DNA of 64,000 bases from Chrysomallon squamiferum (taxonomy: Eukaryota; Mollusca; Gastropoda; Neomphalida; Peltospiridae), in the NCBI GenBank assembly GCA_012295275.1, contig CM022671.1:13119178-13183177 (forward strand). Reading direction: 5' to 3'. The notes under the pieces are model-generated. The model was not told where the DNA came from. It saw only the letters and a list, made by a program, of their open reading frames with translations, and did not search any database. Of the stretch, positions 46,761 through 58,806 are shown piece after piece. Positions within the stretch are counted from its first letter, which is position 1; each line of letters begins with the position of its first letter. The translations under genes and the position numbers were made by a program.

Positions 46761-46982
46761 AAGGATTACCAATTTGGGGAATGGTACATTTTTTTAGAGA
46801 TTTCAGCTTTGCCTCAAAATCAATATGAACATTTGACACAATCAGGCATAGAAATGGATGAAAATTGTGTCAGAAAGATTTTGCTGCAATTTAAAGGTGC
46901 CCATTTTCAGCCATCTAAAAAGATATTGAAACTGAAACAGAAGAGCCAAAGTCAGTTCTTGCAGAAATTGACACTTTTATGA
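46761..46982 (+). CDS. coding-like 73-codon open frame, exon or relic
   Basis: A frame open from just after a TAA at 46758 to TGA 46980. It reads KDYQFGEWYIFLEISALPQ, then NQYEHLTQSGIEMDENCVRK and GAHFQPSKKILKLKQKSQSQ. The composition is hydrophilic, Gln/Lys/Glu-rich and clearly unlike the Ile/Phe/Asn-rich frames typical here. An AG acceptor with a T-run (TACATTTTTTTAG) lies inside at 46796. An AATAAA near 47197 could end a transcript. No ATG opens the frame, so it would be an exon or a decayed copy. No family is recognised. Confidence 0.35.
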   Translation, partial: KDYQFGEWYIFLEISALPQNQYEHLTQSGIEMDENCVRKILLQFKGAHFQPSKKILKLKQKSQSQFLQKLTLL

Positions 46983-47614
46983 TAATACCAGCAGTAACAC
47001 CAGCATAAAACTTAAATTACACTACAATAACAATAAGTCTTACAAAGTGTTTATTACAAAGTGCTTGTCTATATTTTTGAGTAGTATAAACATGAAGCAG
47101 GCCCAAAGAGGTCAAAAGGTCACCTAAATTGGGTCTTTCTGGAAATGTTCAGTGTTCAGCACATTAGCATCATATTTCTAGCCAGCCATTAAGATAATAA
47201 AACCTTTTGGGATATATTAATATATTTCTGTCAAGATAGTTTGACACACTCTGTTCTTAATTAGTATCATTAGGCCTTCTACCAGATAACTGTTTTAGAT
47301 CATGACTTATCACAGCAGTAATTGTCCAACTGTCAATTGTATGCAATACCACAGTAAGAGGTACACGTGCTAAAAAAAAAAAAAAAAAAATGTTGTGGAT
47401 TTTCTTAATTCTCGAATTCATCTAATTCAGAATAATCTGAATTATACTCCAATACCTTGTCACAGCCATCCTCTTTCTGAGTTATGTAGGTCTCTAACCA
47501 GAACATTATGAACCATTAAGATAGGATGATCCTAAAAAAATGTATTCCAATTTAAATTTCTCCTACTCCAAAAATTTGGCTCTCAATTTTTTCAATACAT
47601 TATTTACTATTCAG
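46983..47614. other. non-coding stretch
   Basis: Contains a run of about 19 A at 47371-47389. No supported gene. Confidence 0.6.
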
Positions 47615-47735
47615 GGTGAAAATGACAGAAAGCTGCCCAGTACAAAAGACTATCACCTCATTTTATTATCTATATTCACAGACATATCAAGAAATTCTGG
47701 CCTGACTCATGAACTAGTATCAATTGCTCACCAGT
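47615..47735 (+). CDS. candidate ~121-base internal exon
   Basis: An acceptor (TCAATACATTATTTACTATTCAG) is followed by 40 codons of protein-like sequence: GENDRKLPSTKDYHLILLSI, then FTDISRNSGLTHELVSIAHQ. It ends at CAGT|GTATTT (phase 0 in, 1 out); CCA|GTGTAT two bases earlier is an alternative. After this point the frame turns Phe/Cys/Tyr-rich and stops at 47801, consistent with intron sequence. Charged and polar residues are well mixed. No family is recognised. One of the better exon candidates. Confidence 0.38.
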
Positions 47736-48164
47736 GTATTTACAAACATTTTTCTTCTCTATTCTGTGTTGTATATCTTTGTTATCTACATTTTGTCATT
47801 TGATTTTTAAAACCATTCTGGACATTTATGTGTTGCTTTATGATAACCACATAATTATATAATACATATATTAGAAGACTAGTATTCACATATTTATATC
47901 GGTTCAGTTTTTCCATATACAAATTTGCATTGAAGAGTGTTGAAATATAAATCCTTTCTATGGCTGCCTGAAACCTGAAGATCTGACTGTCCTTCCATTA
48001 ATACATATGGTAACATTAACTATGGATTACTGCTGGCTTCTTCTCCAGATGAACTAGTTTAGATGTAAACTCAGTTATCAATAACAGTATTTCAGCTCAT
48101 TTGTCCGAGTAATATTTGGTGGATGTATGACTTTATGGTGATTTATAAGTGACTTTGATAATAT
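47736..48164. other. non-coding A+T-rich stretch
   Basis: No gene or notable repeat seen. Confidence 0.6.
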
Positions 48165-48248
48165 TGTATATAGGAAAATGTTTCATATAAAATATTTATT
48201 AATGTTCTGTATAGAAAAATATCTTATGCAAAATATTTATTAATACTG
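48165..48248 (+). repeat. tandem duplication, ~43 bp unit, two copies
   Basis: Two adjacent units (48165-48207 and 48208-48248) share TGTATA..AAAAT and end AAAATATTTATTAAT. They differ at several bases. Confidence 0.7.
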
Positions 48249-50165
48249 TACAAAAGAAAGCAGTTCATAATAACAAGTTAATTATTTTTGTTGGCCAGTC
48301 AATATCAGTGTTTTCTGAATTACAGAAATAATAACTTACTGAAGCTAATAATATTTAAAAAGATAAAATGAAGTATAAATAGGTACCTGTTTTTAATTAA
48401 TCAGTTTATAGATTGGTATTTTTAACACAGAAATAGTATTCCATTAAATAAAATGAAAAACTAAAAGGTAAAGTTAAGTATAAATAGTCAATCATTTTTA
48501 TTATTACTATTTTTAAAATATATATCTTTTATTCTTCTTTTTCTTAGAAATAAAATTCTGTCTTAAACTATTAATAAAAATATTTAATTTTTAACCGGTA
48601 TATCAAAGAAGAAATCTCCAGCATTCTAAAGATAGAACCAGCATTCCAACATTATCCTGCAAATGTTTTAAAAAAAGAGTAAAAGTATTTGAAGAATATT
48701 TTTGACTGAGTACATGTTTGTTTTAGCTTTCACTTAAGTGAAACTTGTGTCATGTTTTCAGTTGGCATGCTGTAAATGTGAAAGTTTAATATTAGACACA
48801 CTCAGGGAGGCTAAAAAGTATGGCTTGAGATACATGAATAGTAGCTGGGAGGGTGTTAGTCCTTTCTGTGAGTGGATCTTCACGTTGTGATCGATAACAA
48901 GCATCATTCTATTCAAAAATTACTTCCTCTCTTAATACAGTGCAAAATCAATAGGCTGGCAAATACTCATACAATATTGTAGAAAAATCAATTTGCCAAA
49001 TTTTCCTTTGAGTGTGCTCGTTGAACATTGCATTTGTAGTTGATACATATCACAGTTGGGCAATGGAAGCATTCAAAACTCTTCATTTTCAACTGATGGG
49101 TCAATATAATTTCCCAGATAGGTTTCCTCAGATATGCTTTGACTTTATCTAGTCACACACTATTTGATTTGATTATTAAGCTAATGTTTTGCTTCAGTAT
49201 TCAGCTGGTTGGATTTAAAAAGGTAACTAGTAGATCTGCAAATGATATCAACAGACTATAATTAGCCATTCAGTGCTATCAGGTTTTAAATATAAATGTA
49301 AGTTTGTTGAGCTCATTTAACGTTTGCACTGATTAAGTTTTTGTCTGTGGCTAACTGACCTTTTTGTTATTTACTAAACTGAATAAGAGATTAATCTGGA
49401 AAAATGTCAAAACAGTTTGATTGTAAGTTGCCCTTTAAATTAGTTGCAAAATTTAAACTAGACAAATTGGTATTATACATATCAATGAGAATTTGGACCA
49501 AACCAAGAATGTTTCAGTCTTGATAAGAGAATTTTCAGATCATTTTTAAATACCATACTTATAACATTAGTTAAAATTGTAGACATTTTTTTGTCTGTAA
49601 TGAATTTATCAATCATTTGATTAAAGAAATGAGAAGAAAATTTAATTTTTAAAGTTGTATTAAATAAGTCGGAATAGAATGCATAACTATGACTGATCAA
49701 AGAAATGTTTAATGAAAGTTAATTTTTACAGAAAACTAATTATATATCATATTTATTATGTATGTGTTTGTGTAGATGAAGCTCATGACCAACATTCCAT
49801 TAGTTATTCTTACTAACATTAACTGCAAGTAATCATTTATATAAACCTTAACACTGACTGGAGAGAAAATAACACAGCCTTTGATACAGGGCATTAACTG
49901 GTTGAAATGCAAAATAACCTGATGGGTATAATGAAAAGGATTGATCCAGTAACTTGTCACACCAGAGCCCTAATCAAAGAAATATGCTGAGATATAGTGT
50001 AGTGTTATTCAGACAGGTGTGTCAATTAAGTTGTACCTATGAAATGATTATCTTAACAGATTCATTGATAAACCTAGGCCATTTGGTCATGATTAATTTT
50101 CAGATGATCTGTCATTACTTTAGACACATACAACTGACCACTTCCTTTTTGCACACCTGTGAAAT
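48249..50165. other. non-coding A+T-rich stretch
   Basis: No supported gene. Short frames on either strand at 49482-50193 lack splice context or motifs. Confidence 0.6.
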
Positions 50166-50410
50166 CTATATTTCAAACAGTTACATCTTTTAATTGAATT
50201 CCAGTAATTCATATCCAAGACACTTCTGTGACATTTACACCTAAGAGTGCATACCTGTAATGACAACCTTCTATTTTATAAGCTACAAACTGTATATTTC
50301 AGTTGGCATGTACATCTGATAACTGAATACCTGTGATTCACATTCAAGACATTCCTTCAACATTTACTCATAACTATGATTTCTATGGTATTATAGATAA
50401 ATGAACACTT
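50166..50410 (+). repeat. diverged tandem repeat, ~125 bp unit, two copies
   Basis: Units starting at 50166 and 50291 share TATATTTCA, a TACATCT..TAA.TGAAT block, a TTCA.AT.CAAGACA block and ACATTTAC in the same order. The match is imperfect and was found by eye. Confidence 0.45.
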
Positions 50411-51634
50411 GTAATTTTGGTATCACATTCATACCTAAAAAATCACATAAATAATTCAACTAAGATATATTAACTTCATAAATTATATCATGTAGTAATA
50501 TGTTATTGTTTGATACCTCTTTAAGTTGTAAATACATACAGACTGACACAATACTCTTTATTCTCTGTATGCTACAGCATTGGAGAAATATGTTATCACA
50601 ATAATAATAATAATAATAATATCAATTATAGTAATAACAGAATATCACAAATATAGATCTAATAATACTATTAAATTTTGATCATCTTATTAATTTAAAA
50701 AAAGTGAGAATTTTTAAATAATCATGCAGTTTCATCTGCAACTAACTTTCAGTGAGAAAATAAATACTATTTAATGTAGTGTCAAGACAATGTCTATATT
50801 TATTTTAATTGTTATAAATACTTAATTAATATATATATATATATAATAACAAATCACTGAACATTTAGCTAATTAATAAATATTTCCTTTTTCCAAAAAA
50901 CAGAGTTAAATTTTTTGCTTGATGATGCTCCTTAACCATCATTATTTATTAGGATTCTCATGCCATTGGTATTTAATCTCATTTTTTTGTGGATAATTTG
51001 CAACATTTATTTGCTAATGATTTCAGTTTTGTCATCAGATAAAAATAATAAGAGAACACCTTTAATAAAATTAGGAACAATAGGTTTCCAGTTTATCATT
51101 CTGCCTGGGGAATATTACAACATACCTAATCATTTAAAAATTATTGTAATATAAATGTCATTTTATTTTCAATAAACCATTTGTTTGCAGATGTCTGTCC
51201 ACTTTCCATTGAATCATCTACCACAATTGTTTTCATGTCTGCTGGGATGACACTAAGGGACTTTTTTTTATAATCATCACAGTATACCGTTTTAAAAACC
51301 TCAGGGTTGTTTTCTTATATATGATTGGCTGCTAAAACAAAGAAACATTCTAACTGGCCAACTACAAGATGAAATGATCTGTCATGTTCATTAGCTTGTG
51401 ACATTGCCCAAGGCAGTAATTAATGAATTATTTGTTACATTGTATTGTTCAGTATTACATAATTTATATAGTGGAAGATAAGTTAAAACCTTGTGATGTG
51501 GATCAGCTGTCATGGTGTATCTTGGCTAGTCATTAATGGCAGAACACTTTTGTCAGAAGGTGTTTGTGCAGGTTAATTTTAATGAGATTTTCTGCAAAGA
51601 TTTCTGCAATTAAAACTTTTCTTTACAAAACCAG
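50411..51634. repeat. non-coding stretch with (AAT)n and (AT)n
   Basis: (AAT)n at 50602-50622 and (AT)n at about 50829-50846. A frame starting after an AG at 51190-51191 (VCPLSIESSTTIVFMSAGMT) is protein-like but stops at 51270 with no donor. Confidence 0.6.
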
Positions 51635-51703
51635 GCGACACTGACCACTGACCCCCAGCACCATTCTGCTGTGTTGTCTATCATCAATCATTCATTTGTT
51701 TGA
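51635..51703 (+). CDS. weak candidate terminal exon
   Basis: An acceptor (AACTTTTCTTTACAAAACCAG) is followed by 22 codons, ATLTTDPQHHSAVLSII, then NHSFV, and TGA at 51701. Only this frame is open. The local sequence is less A+T-rich and contains a CpG. There is no canonical AATAAA close by. Family unknown. Confidence 0.2.
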   Translation, partial: ATLTTDPQHHSAVLSIINHSFV

Positions 51704-52223
51704 TTTTATTTAGCTTCTTCTTGATAAAGTTTTGATCCTGTTTACTCTTGAAGGTTAAATAATCTTATTAAACTAGTAATTTTTGTGTGTGTATGTAATC
51801 ATAACATTGTCTAGTCTCTTTATTTGAAATAGGGAAACTATAATGCAACAAACAAATCCATGGTTTTCATTGACATCTGCATGAATATAATTTCATTTAG
51901 GCAGCAAGGAAAGCACAGGGTCTGATGAAAAACAACCCAGGATTTTTGAAACTTTGGTCTTGCTATGATAAACATTTGTCATCAGGATTTTATAAGATAC
52001 TTTCTCACTTATTTTGGTATGGAATTATGTGGTATAATCTGTGTCACTAATGGCCTATTAGTATAATATATATATGTACACAGATACATATTGACATGCA
52101 CACACATACATGCATACATATATAGGGAATGTGATCTACAATTTAAAAGGTGATCTACAGCAAAAACAAATATCTAGGAAATTTCTATAATATGTAGTAA
52201 AATCCTTAAAGATACATACATAA
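51704..52223. other. non-coding A+T-rich stretch
   Basis: No supported gene. ATACA-type simple sequence around 52066-52125. Confidence 0.6.
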
Positions 52224-52412
52224 GAATATCACATCCAGGCAAACTTCATTTCTGATAAGATACATGATTTTTTATTCATTCCCATAAATAGCCAGAAAAG
52301 AATCTGGTTGGATCTGAAAATTCATATTTTGAAAAAGATGAGGAATGAACCAAAGAACCTTCCAAAGATCGGTTTATTAGTTCTATTGGCTACAGATGAG
52401 GAAGATTGCTGA
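52224..52412 (+). pseudogene. coding-like 62-codon open frame without start
   Basis: The frame opens just after a TAA at 52221 and closes at TGA 52410. It reads EYHIQANFISDKIHDFLF, then NSQKRIWLDLKIHILKKM and RNEPKNLPKIGLLVLLATDE. The mixed charged/hydrophobic composition is unusual for this DNA. No ATG or good acceptor opens it, so it may be a decayed transposon or gene fragment. It lies about 350 bases left of the transposon at 52764 and may be unrelated. Confidence 0.28.
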
Positions 52413-52763
52413 AGGTCTTTTTCTTCCATTTGCTCAGTTGACTGATAAAATTTGAAATTTGTATACTTTTTTAGCCCTTGTTTCTATAAATAAAAGGAAA
52501 ATTTGTTTCATTTATACTGTGAAAAAATAAGTATTTGTTTTAAGCCTTGCTCCTATAAATTATAAATGTACAATAAAAGGATTTTTGTTTTAATTTATGC
52601 CATTAAAAATGATAATAAAAAAAAACAAGAATAAACAAAATAATAATTTAAGTATGCTCATAGTTCACACACAAAAGTAGAATTTACTTGATAAGGTCAG
52701 TAGATTGCATAGATCAAATAGATCACATGCCAAAGTAGCACCCATATATATATGTACATATAT

Positions 52764-55037
52764 GGGTCATTCCGTGTCAAATCACCCAATAGGTTAAACC
52801 CAACCATCTCATGACTTTTTATGACTTGGTATACTTGTTGACTGGGATCCCACAGCACCAAATCTGAAATTTCAGGCCAATCGGACCAGTGGTGTGGGAG
52901 ATATGGCCCCCCCGAATTTTGAGTTTTTTTGAGTGACCACCAACCTTTGAACCCTCATATCTCAGGAACTACTGGGCCAATCTTCCCTTGTTTCTTATCA
53001 CAGAGGGATAGAACCCCTTTCTCTTTCTTCACCGAATGGCTTTTTTTCACCAGGTAATTCGTTGTTTCAAATTCTTTCATTGTCCTTTCAGTGGTAAAGG
53101 GTGACAAAGTCGAGATTTCCACATGCTTTTGAATTTCTCTTTTAACTCCTCCAATATATTCCTGAAAAAATGAAGGTCCCATTTTTCTGATGGGTCACTT
53201 TCAGGAGAATGAAGTGGAATGTTTCAAGATGTTGTTTTAATGTTACTGTAGCTGATGCTAGTTTTTTCTGTCCTTTCATTGGTTTACTGTAACATGCCAG
53301 TGAATGGAGTTTAACAGGAGTTTCGCCTAAATTTGACAGGATATAATTCAAATCAAAGTCCTTTTCTGGGGAAACAACAACCAGTGGTTTGTCTGACAAG
53401 TTATCATCAAATTCTCTCATAGTAATACCACCCATACTAAAGCCATCCTCTGCAGGAGTTTGGACCTTTGATTTCTGAAGACTAATCAGACAGTCACAGC
53501 ACAACTTGTCTCCTGCCGCTAGTGTCTTTAGATTTACTAAGCATTGATAAGTGCCCATGCTAACAATTCTTAAAGATCTAGTGCATGCTTGCTTAGGATT
53601 GTGATTAAGGAGATCACAAACACTTCTTCCACATTGTTGAAAACTTAATTAAAAGTTCTTGTTCATGATGTGAACAGATACTCTTCATGTCCCGTGTTTT
53701 GATCCCACTTTGAAGATTGAGGAGTTCATCTTCCTCAGTTTTCCATACACTTCGCAACAACTCCTTTTTGGTATGATAGTGTTGATAACACACATTTTCA
53801 GGAGAGTAAAAACTGCAGTTAGCCCTGGAAGAAATAAGGATTTTCGGTATTGCCTGCACCTTCAATTCAATAGAACAATGCTTTCAAAGTCCGTGCTTTC
53901 CTAAATATCAAATAAAACCCTGAAACCCTTTCTGTAAAGTTAAGCAGGTCATAAAATGGCAGCAGAGTACATGCGTCTTCGCCAAAGGCCCACAAGCCTT
54001 AGGCATTTAGGTCAAACTTTTCAAGTATAAATCACAGTTTATCAAGGTGAAAGTAGACCTTGTTCATACTCTGTTCTGAAGACTGGGTGTACAAATACAT
54101 TATGCAGTACATCACTTGATGAAGTCTGATTTCAGACTGGATTGTACTGTTGTTGACTGAAACCTTGTTCAAAACCATTGGCAAGGCCACATGACATGAT
54201 AAAATGACTTAATAGGTTTTATGAAGAAAACATAATGTTTACATATCTGACATGTGTCCAACATGAAAACTTCAGATTGTCAAAGAAATGCTGATAAAGA
54301 AACTTCTTTGTCTTAAACTTCTAATTGCAATGTGCTCAATGGGGATTTCAAGGAGTTCCTGACATGCCTGTTAACCCTTTGAGCCTGATTGTGTAGAACA
54401 TGTCATGCCATTTGGCATCTTTTGATATCCTTCAGGCTTTCCTTCAGACATGTCAGGTGGGTTTTAACTCCAAAGATGAGTTTTTGGTCTCAGAGAAGTG
54501 TAGAAAATGTACATTGTAATGCATTGTATCAATCATCCATGCAGGTATGCATTTTTTTAAAGCTATATTATGGCTAAACAAAAAATATTACACCCAGAAA
54601 ACTTCTATATGTTTTAGTTAACCTGTGGGAGATTAAATTTCAATAAAGGTCATCTCAAGGTCACGTGATCCACACTGTCAATTTCAAGGTCATAACAAAG
54701 GTCAAAAGGTTATTGACACCCAAATTTTTCAAACTGAACAGTAATGGCAGATTTGGAATCCTTGTCATATTGCCTTTTCAACAATACCAATTTTATGAAG
54801 ATTGGCCCGGTAGTTCCTGAGATATGAGGGTTCAAAGGTTGGTGGTCACTCCCATTTTTGCCATTAATCTCAAAATTCGGGGGGCCATACTTCCTACATC
54901 ACTGGTCCGATTGGCCTAAAATTTCAGATTTGGTGCTGTGGGATTCCAGTCAACAAGTATACCAAGTTTCATAAAATTCTGAGATGGTCGGGTTTAAAAA
55001 AAATTGGGGGGGGGGGTGATTTGACATGGAATGATCC
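52764..55037 (-). mobile_element. ~2.27 kb DNA transposon with ~230 bp terminal inverted repeats
   Basis: The left end reads GGGTCATTCCGTGTCAAATC. The reverse complement of the right end reads GGATCATTCCATGTCAAATC. Similarity continues inward for about 230 bases, for example ATATCTCAGGAACTACTGGG on the left and its near-exact complement at about 54816-54835. The flanks show ACATATAT on both sides (52756-52763 and 55038-55045), an apparent 8 bp target duplication, although in simple sequence. The interior carries a broken ORF on the minus strand. An 8 bp duplication would suit hAT-like or P-like groups, but the terminus does not identify the superfamily. Confidence 0.8.
52955..53865 (-). pseudogene. 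frameshifted N-terminal portion of a transposon protein
   Basis: Three minus-strand frames follow one another (53865-53614, 53558-53142, 53182-52955) with frame changes near 53600 and 53165. The first junction carries KKC…D..NH and the second frame LRIVSMGTYQ…GDKLCCDCL, a Cys/His pattern suggesting a zinc-binding region. The third frame carries NYLVKKSHSVKKEKGVLS, like a small helix-turn-helix segment. I recall this order (Cys-rich start, then a NYxVKK…KEKGxLS segment) from larger uncharacterised invertebrate transposon-derived proteins, but cannot name the family. The frame runs into the left terminal repeat and stops, so the C-terminal part is deleted. Confidence 0.5.
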
Positions 55038-55339
55038 ACATATATATATAAAACATAAACAGATTATCGTTAAATAGTTTTCAATTGACTGATTTCATAT
55101 TTTACATTAGCAGATAATTTATTTTATATTTTGTTGTTATAAAATATGTTTGTTAATTAATAAATAGCTCTTGTTTAATGTGTTATTTATCTAGTGGATA
55201 AGGTAGTAGTAATAAAGTACTCAGTTTGAATTTATTAATCCCTGTCCTGTCATAGAGCCAATGCCTAAAGTGCTCATTATCACTGTCTAGGAGATGTAGA
55301 TGTCCAGAGGAATTATAACACAAATGACTACCAGTCCCA

Positions 55340-55944
55340 AATTGGTCTCAGACCACAGAATTCAACTCTGACCACAGAAATCAACTCTGACATACAGGAT
55401 TCTTAAACCAACAGTGAACCACTGACCAACATGTCTAATACACACAAATTATTTTCCTCTTATTAGGACTATTAATTGATTTCCCTTCTGACAGAAGTAA
55501 TCATTAAAATAAAAGTTTTAACTGCTGTAAATGGACAACAATCAGCTAACATCAAACTGTATCTACTTTGACAGATTTGTGAAAACCTTGTAAAGAAAAA
55601 TAAACATAACAATCTACTCTGCAGGGGTTAATTGCACTTGTATCTTGACTTACTGTCTCTAATTATATACCATCCAGCAAAGGTGACCCAAAACCTTCCT
55701 TCCTTCTTGTCCCATGTAATAGAAATGAAAATGGTAATCTAAAAGTTCTGCACAATCAGCAGGGGGTGGAGGAATGATAGCACTGAGAAGAAGAAAAGCT
55801 TTGAGATGCTAATTAAATAACTGGAAATAGCTGTAGGCCTGTGACAGCTGCACTTTCTTCATCAGGCATGCTGCTGGCCAGTGGTTCTGTGTTGATTTAA
55901 GAATCACATATGTCAGAGTTCCATAGTATGGTCTGAGACCAATT
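55340..55944. mobile_element. ~600 bp MITE with ~90 bp inverted ends
   Basis: The left end reads AATTGGTCTCAGACCACAG. The reverse complement of the right end reads AATTGGTCTCAGACCATAC. Both continue to CTCTGACATA…GATTCTTAAA.CAACA…GAACCACTG.CCA. The left end carries an extra tandem copy of about 20 bases (CAACTCTGACCACAGAAAT). No ORF lies inside. Exact boundaries and target duplication are not resolved by eye. Confidence 0.65.
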
Positions 55945-57793
55945 CTAGCCTGGCATCTTTATTTTTATAATTTTGGTCTTTCTTCTTGTCCTTAAAATCT
56001 TTTTCTATTGGTTAACATTCAAGGAGAAACTGGACAGAAACTGTTAGATAACGCTAGTGATATTTGATAATTATTGATTACATCCTTTGTTTATTTCTTG
56101 TTGTTAGAAATAACTTGTTTTTACTTGTTACCATCTTGAATATCCCTGACAAACTGTGAAATGTCATTCTGGAATGTATTTGCAGAATCCTTTTAAGTTA
56201 ATATAATTTATTTAATGAAATCATTTATACATTCTTCTATAAAAATATTTTTATCTAATATACAATTAAATATACTGATATATAAATAACATGGTATGTT
56301 TCTAAATTAAAATAACAATTTTTTTTATTCTGCAAGAAATATAATTTTGACCTTGTATCAAAACAATTATTTCATTTATTTCTGTTAATAAATATTCTAT
56401 AATTCAGTAACAACAGAAACAAAAATGAAATTCTCAGATATTTATTTACATTTTTAAAAAAGTTAATTTGGTATAAGACATTTTTGTTAAATGGGTAAAC
56501 TGCTTATTTTTTTTACTGCCATACAGCTGTTTCCTTCAATACAATTGACATGAAACATAAATTTCAGTTAGATATGCCTGTTTGGTACAAAGTCTTGTTT
56601 ATAGACTTATGATCCTTCACTGTCACATTATACAAATGGTGCTGTCTTTAATGAGATTCCTAGCCACAGAAATTGAAATCAGTGCAGTATGAAAACTAAA
56701 ATACAAACAATTTATAGCAAATTGTGTGTTTGATGCATATGTGTGTGTCTGTGTTCATATATGAATATAGATGGTTTATGGAGGTATTAAACTTTGTTAA
56801 CATTGATTTTTTATCCCATAACCTATTACTTTACACAGAGAGAAAGAGAGATAAAGTAGAAAGAAAATATAAAAATTATATTAGTAAATTTATATTTTCT
56901 AATTAGATACATATGTTATTTTTTCTTGTATGAAATCTTGCAACAAAATGACTGTATTTTTACATATTCGTTTCAACATATTCATAACTGTGTGTATTCC
57001 AACATTCATATCATCATTCATTCCTCTTTTTAGAGAAACCTCAATAACCATCCCAGGAACACAGTATAAAGCGATGTTCCTAGACTAGTATAATGCAAAT
57101 ACTACATAAATGTTTTAGCATGTTTCAGCTGGTTACTTCTTGTAAGTGATTATTTTTTATGTAAGATTCCATGGCCCAGATCATACTTACATCATGAACA
57201 ACATTCTGTAAAATAATTTTTAACACTCAGATAACCAGTCACTGCAGAGCTGAAAGTTAATTGAAAATCTTAGTAATTTTCACAATCCTGATTCTTTTAA
57301 CTTTGTTAACAATGTAGCCTGAATTTACAGTAGATCATCCTTTTATTTCTCTAATTTCTGATACTGACCCAGATTTTCTCTTTAATTTTATAAAGTGCAG
57401 GTGGAATAGAAGCTAAAGGGTTGTATTCTATTGCTAAAAACATTCAATGGCTTTATATAATCATACATAATATAAAAAACAAACATAACTATGGTGTGGT
57501 CTAACAGAAAGCATGTGTGAGATATTGTTGATCCTATACAAGTATGGTCTTTCCTATTCCATTCCAATTATTTATTAAAAGCTGTGTTTCTATGGTAACT
57601 GGAAAAAAAGTCACAGAAAAAAGTCACAAAATGTATGAGTTTGTAGAGTATTGAATGTGGCATCATAGTATGCATGGGGTAATTCTTAAGCTTATTGATT
57701 TAGCTGGATTAAAGAAAGGGGCTTCATATTGGGTCCAGCCTGGGTTTAGCTTACTCTTTAGGATAGATTTAAACTGAGGGCTTCTTACTGTAA
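55945..57793. other. non-coding A+T-rich stretch
   Basis: No supported gene. A short GAGA-type tract lies near 56838-56850. Confidence 0.6.
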
Positions 57794-58132
57794 ATGATTT
57801 ATAAAATGTCCCAGATTAAAATGTGTTTTACTATATATTCTCCAGCTTGCACTAGTATCAGAAGTATGTTTAATATGGAAGATGTTCATATCAATAAGGG
57901 TGGTAACAAAATATGTTATGAGGGGTTCATGTATACCAAATATGCAACTCACAAAACAAAATTGTGGTGGAAATGTGTCAAAAAATCTAGTTGTAATTGT
58001 CGAGGTTTTATGATAACAGATTTACAGAGAGAGCCTTTATTTCAAAATAAAATTGTGACTTTTTTCTTAGAATCATTTCTACTTATGGGAAGATATACAC
58101 ATGTTCTCTTCATGTTCATCAGTAAGATATAG
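57794..58132 (+). pseudogene. FLYWCH-type zinc finger relic
   Basis: A 112-codon frame in which residues ~30-76 (57881-58021) fit the first two-thirds of a FLYWCH finger. INKGGNKICYEGFMYTKYA matches the 'GG..L.Y.GY.Y' start; KLWWKCVKKSSCNCRGFMIT matches the W-x-C…C core, with Cys at residues 61 and 67. The expected C-terminal His-x-His is missing: after TD the sequence becomes Phe/Leu-rich. FLYWCH fingers accompany Mutator-like transposases and some host regulators. With no flanking transposase visible, this is probably a truncated element or an exon broken at its 3' end. Confidence 0.55.
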
Positions 58133-58806
58133 TATGACAAGATTAGAGACTGTGGCCATAACATGTATAATTGTGCCTATGATAAAATACTGCTAAACAA
58201 AATTATTAATACTAATATCATTAGATAAAAATAACTAAGAATAGAGTGACAGTAGGATTTTCGTGTTACATGTATTAACATATCATAAAACCAGCAGCAG
58301 TGATTCTGTTTAATACAGTGTGTGTAGGTATTGATAAATTCTGAAAGGTTCATTGTGATATGAAGTGTGAGACAGTCAATGTAATGATTTTAAATTATCT
58401 TCAACTGTTATACAACTGATTAATTATTTAAATAGTTAAAATAATAATGTCTCCATCTAAATTTATTTATTATGATGTAAGATAATTCTTTATTGCCCAT
58501 AAGCAAATTTGATTTGCATGCATTAGCACTCATACATTTGACATAATTACATTGGGAGATAGAATGTTTTATAAAAGAAATTAACAGTAATATGTATATA
58601 TGTATGTATTTTATATATATATATATATGAGTGAAGATTGAATGTAAATGAAAACATATCCACTGTAGATAATCGATAATAACACTAATATTGAATGAAC
58701 TTAATAAGAACATAAAATTATTATAAAAAGAAGATAATTTACTCAATAGACTTTAATCAAATTATAGGTGCACCAGCATCACACTTCATGTGCTAAATTT
58801 AGTAAC
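58133..58806. repeat. non-coding stretch with (TA)n
   Basis: (TA)n-rich tract at about 58590-58628. The minus-strand open frame at 58420-58746 runs through it and looks spurious. Confidence 0.6.
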
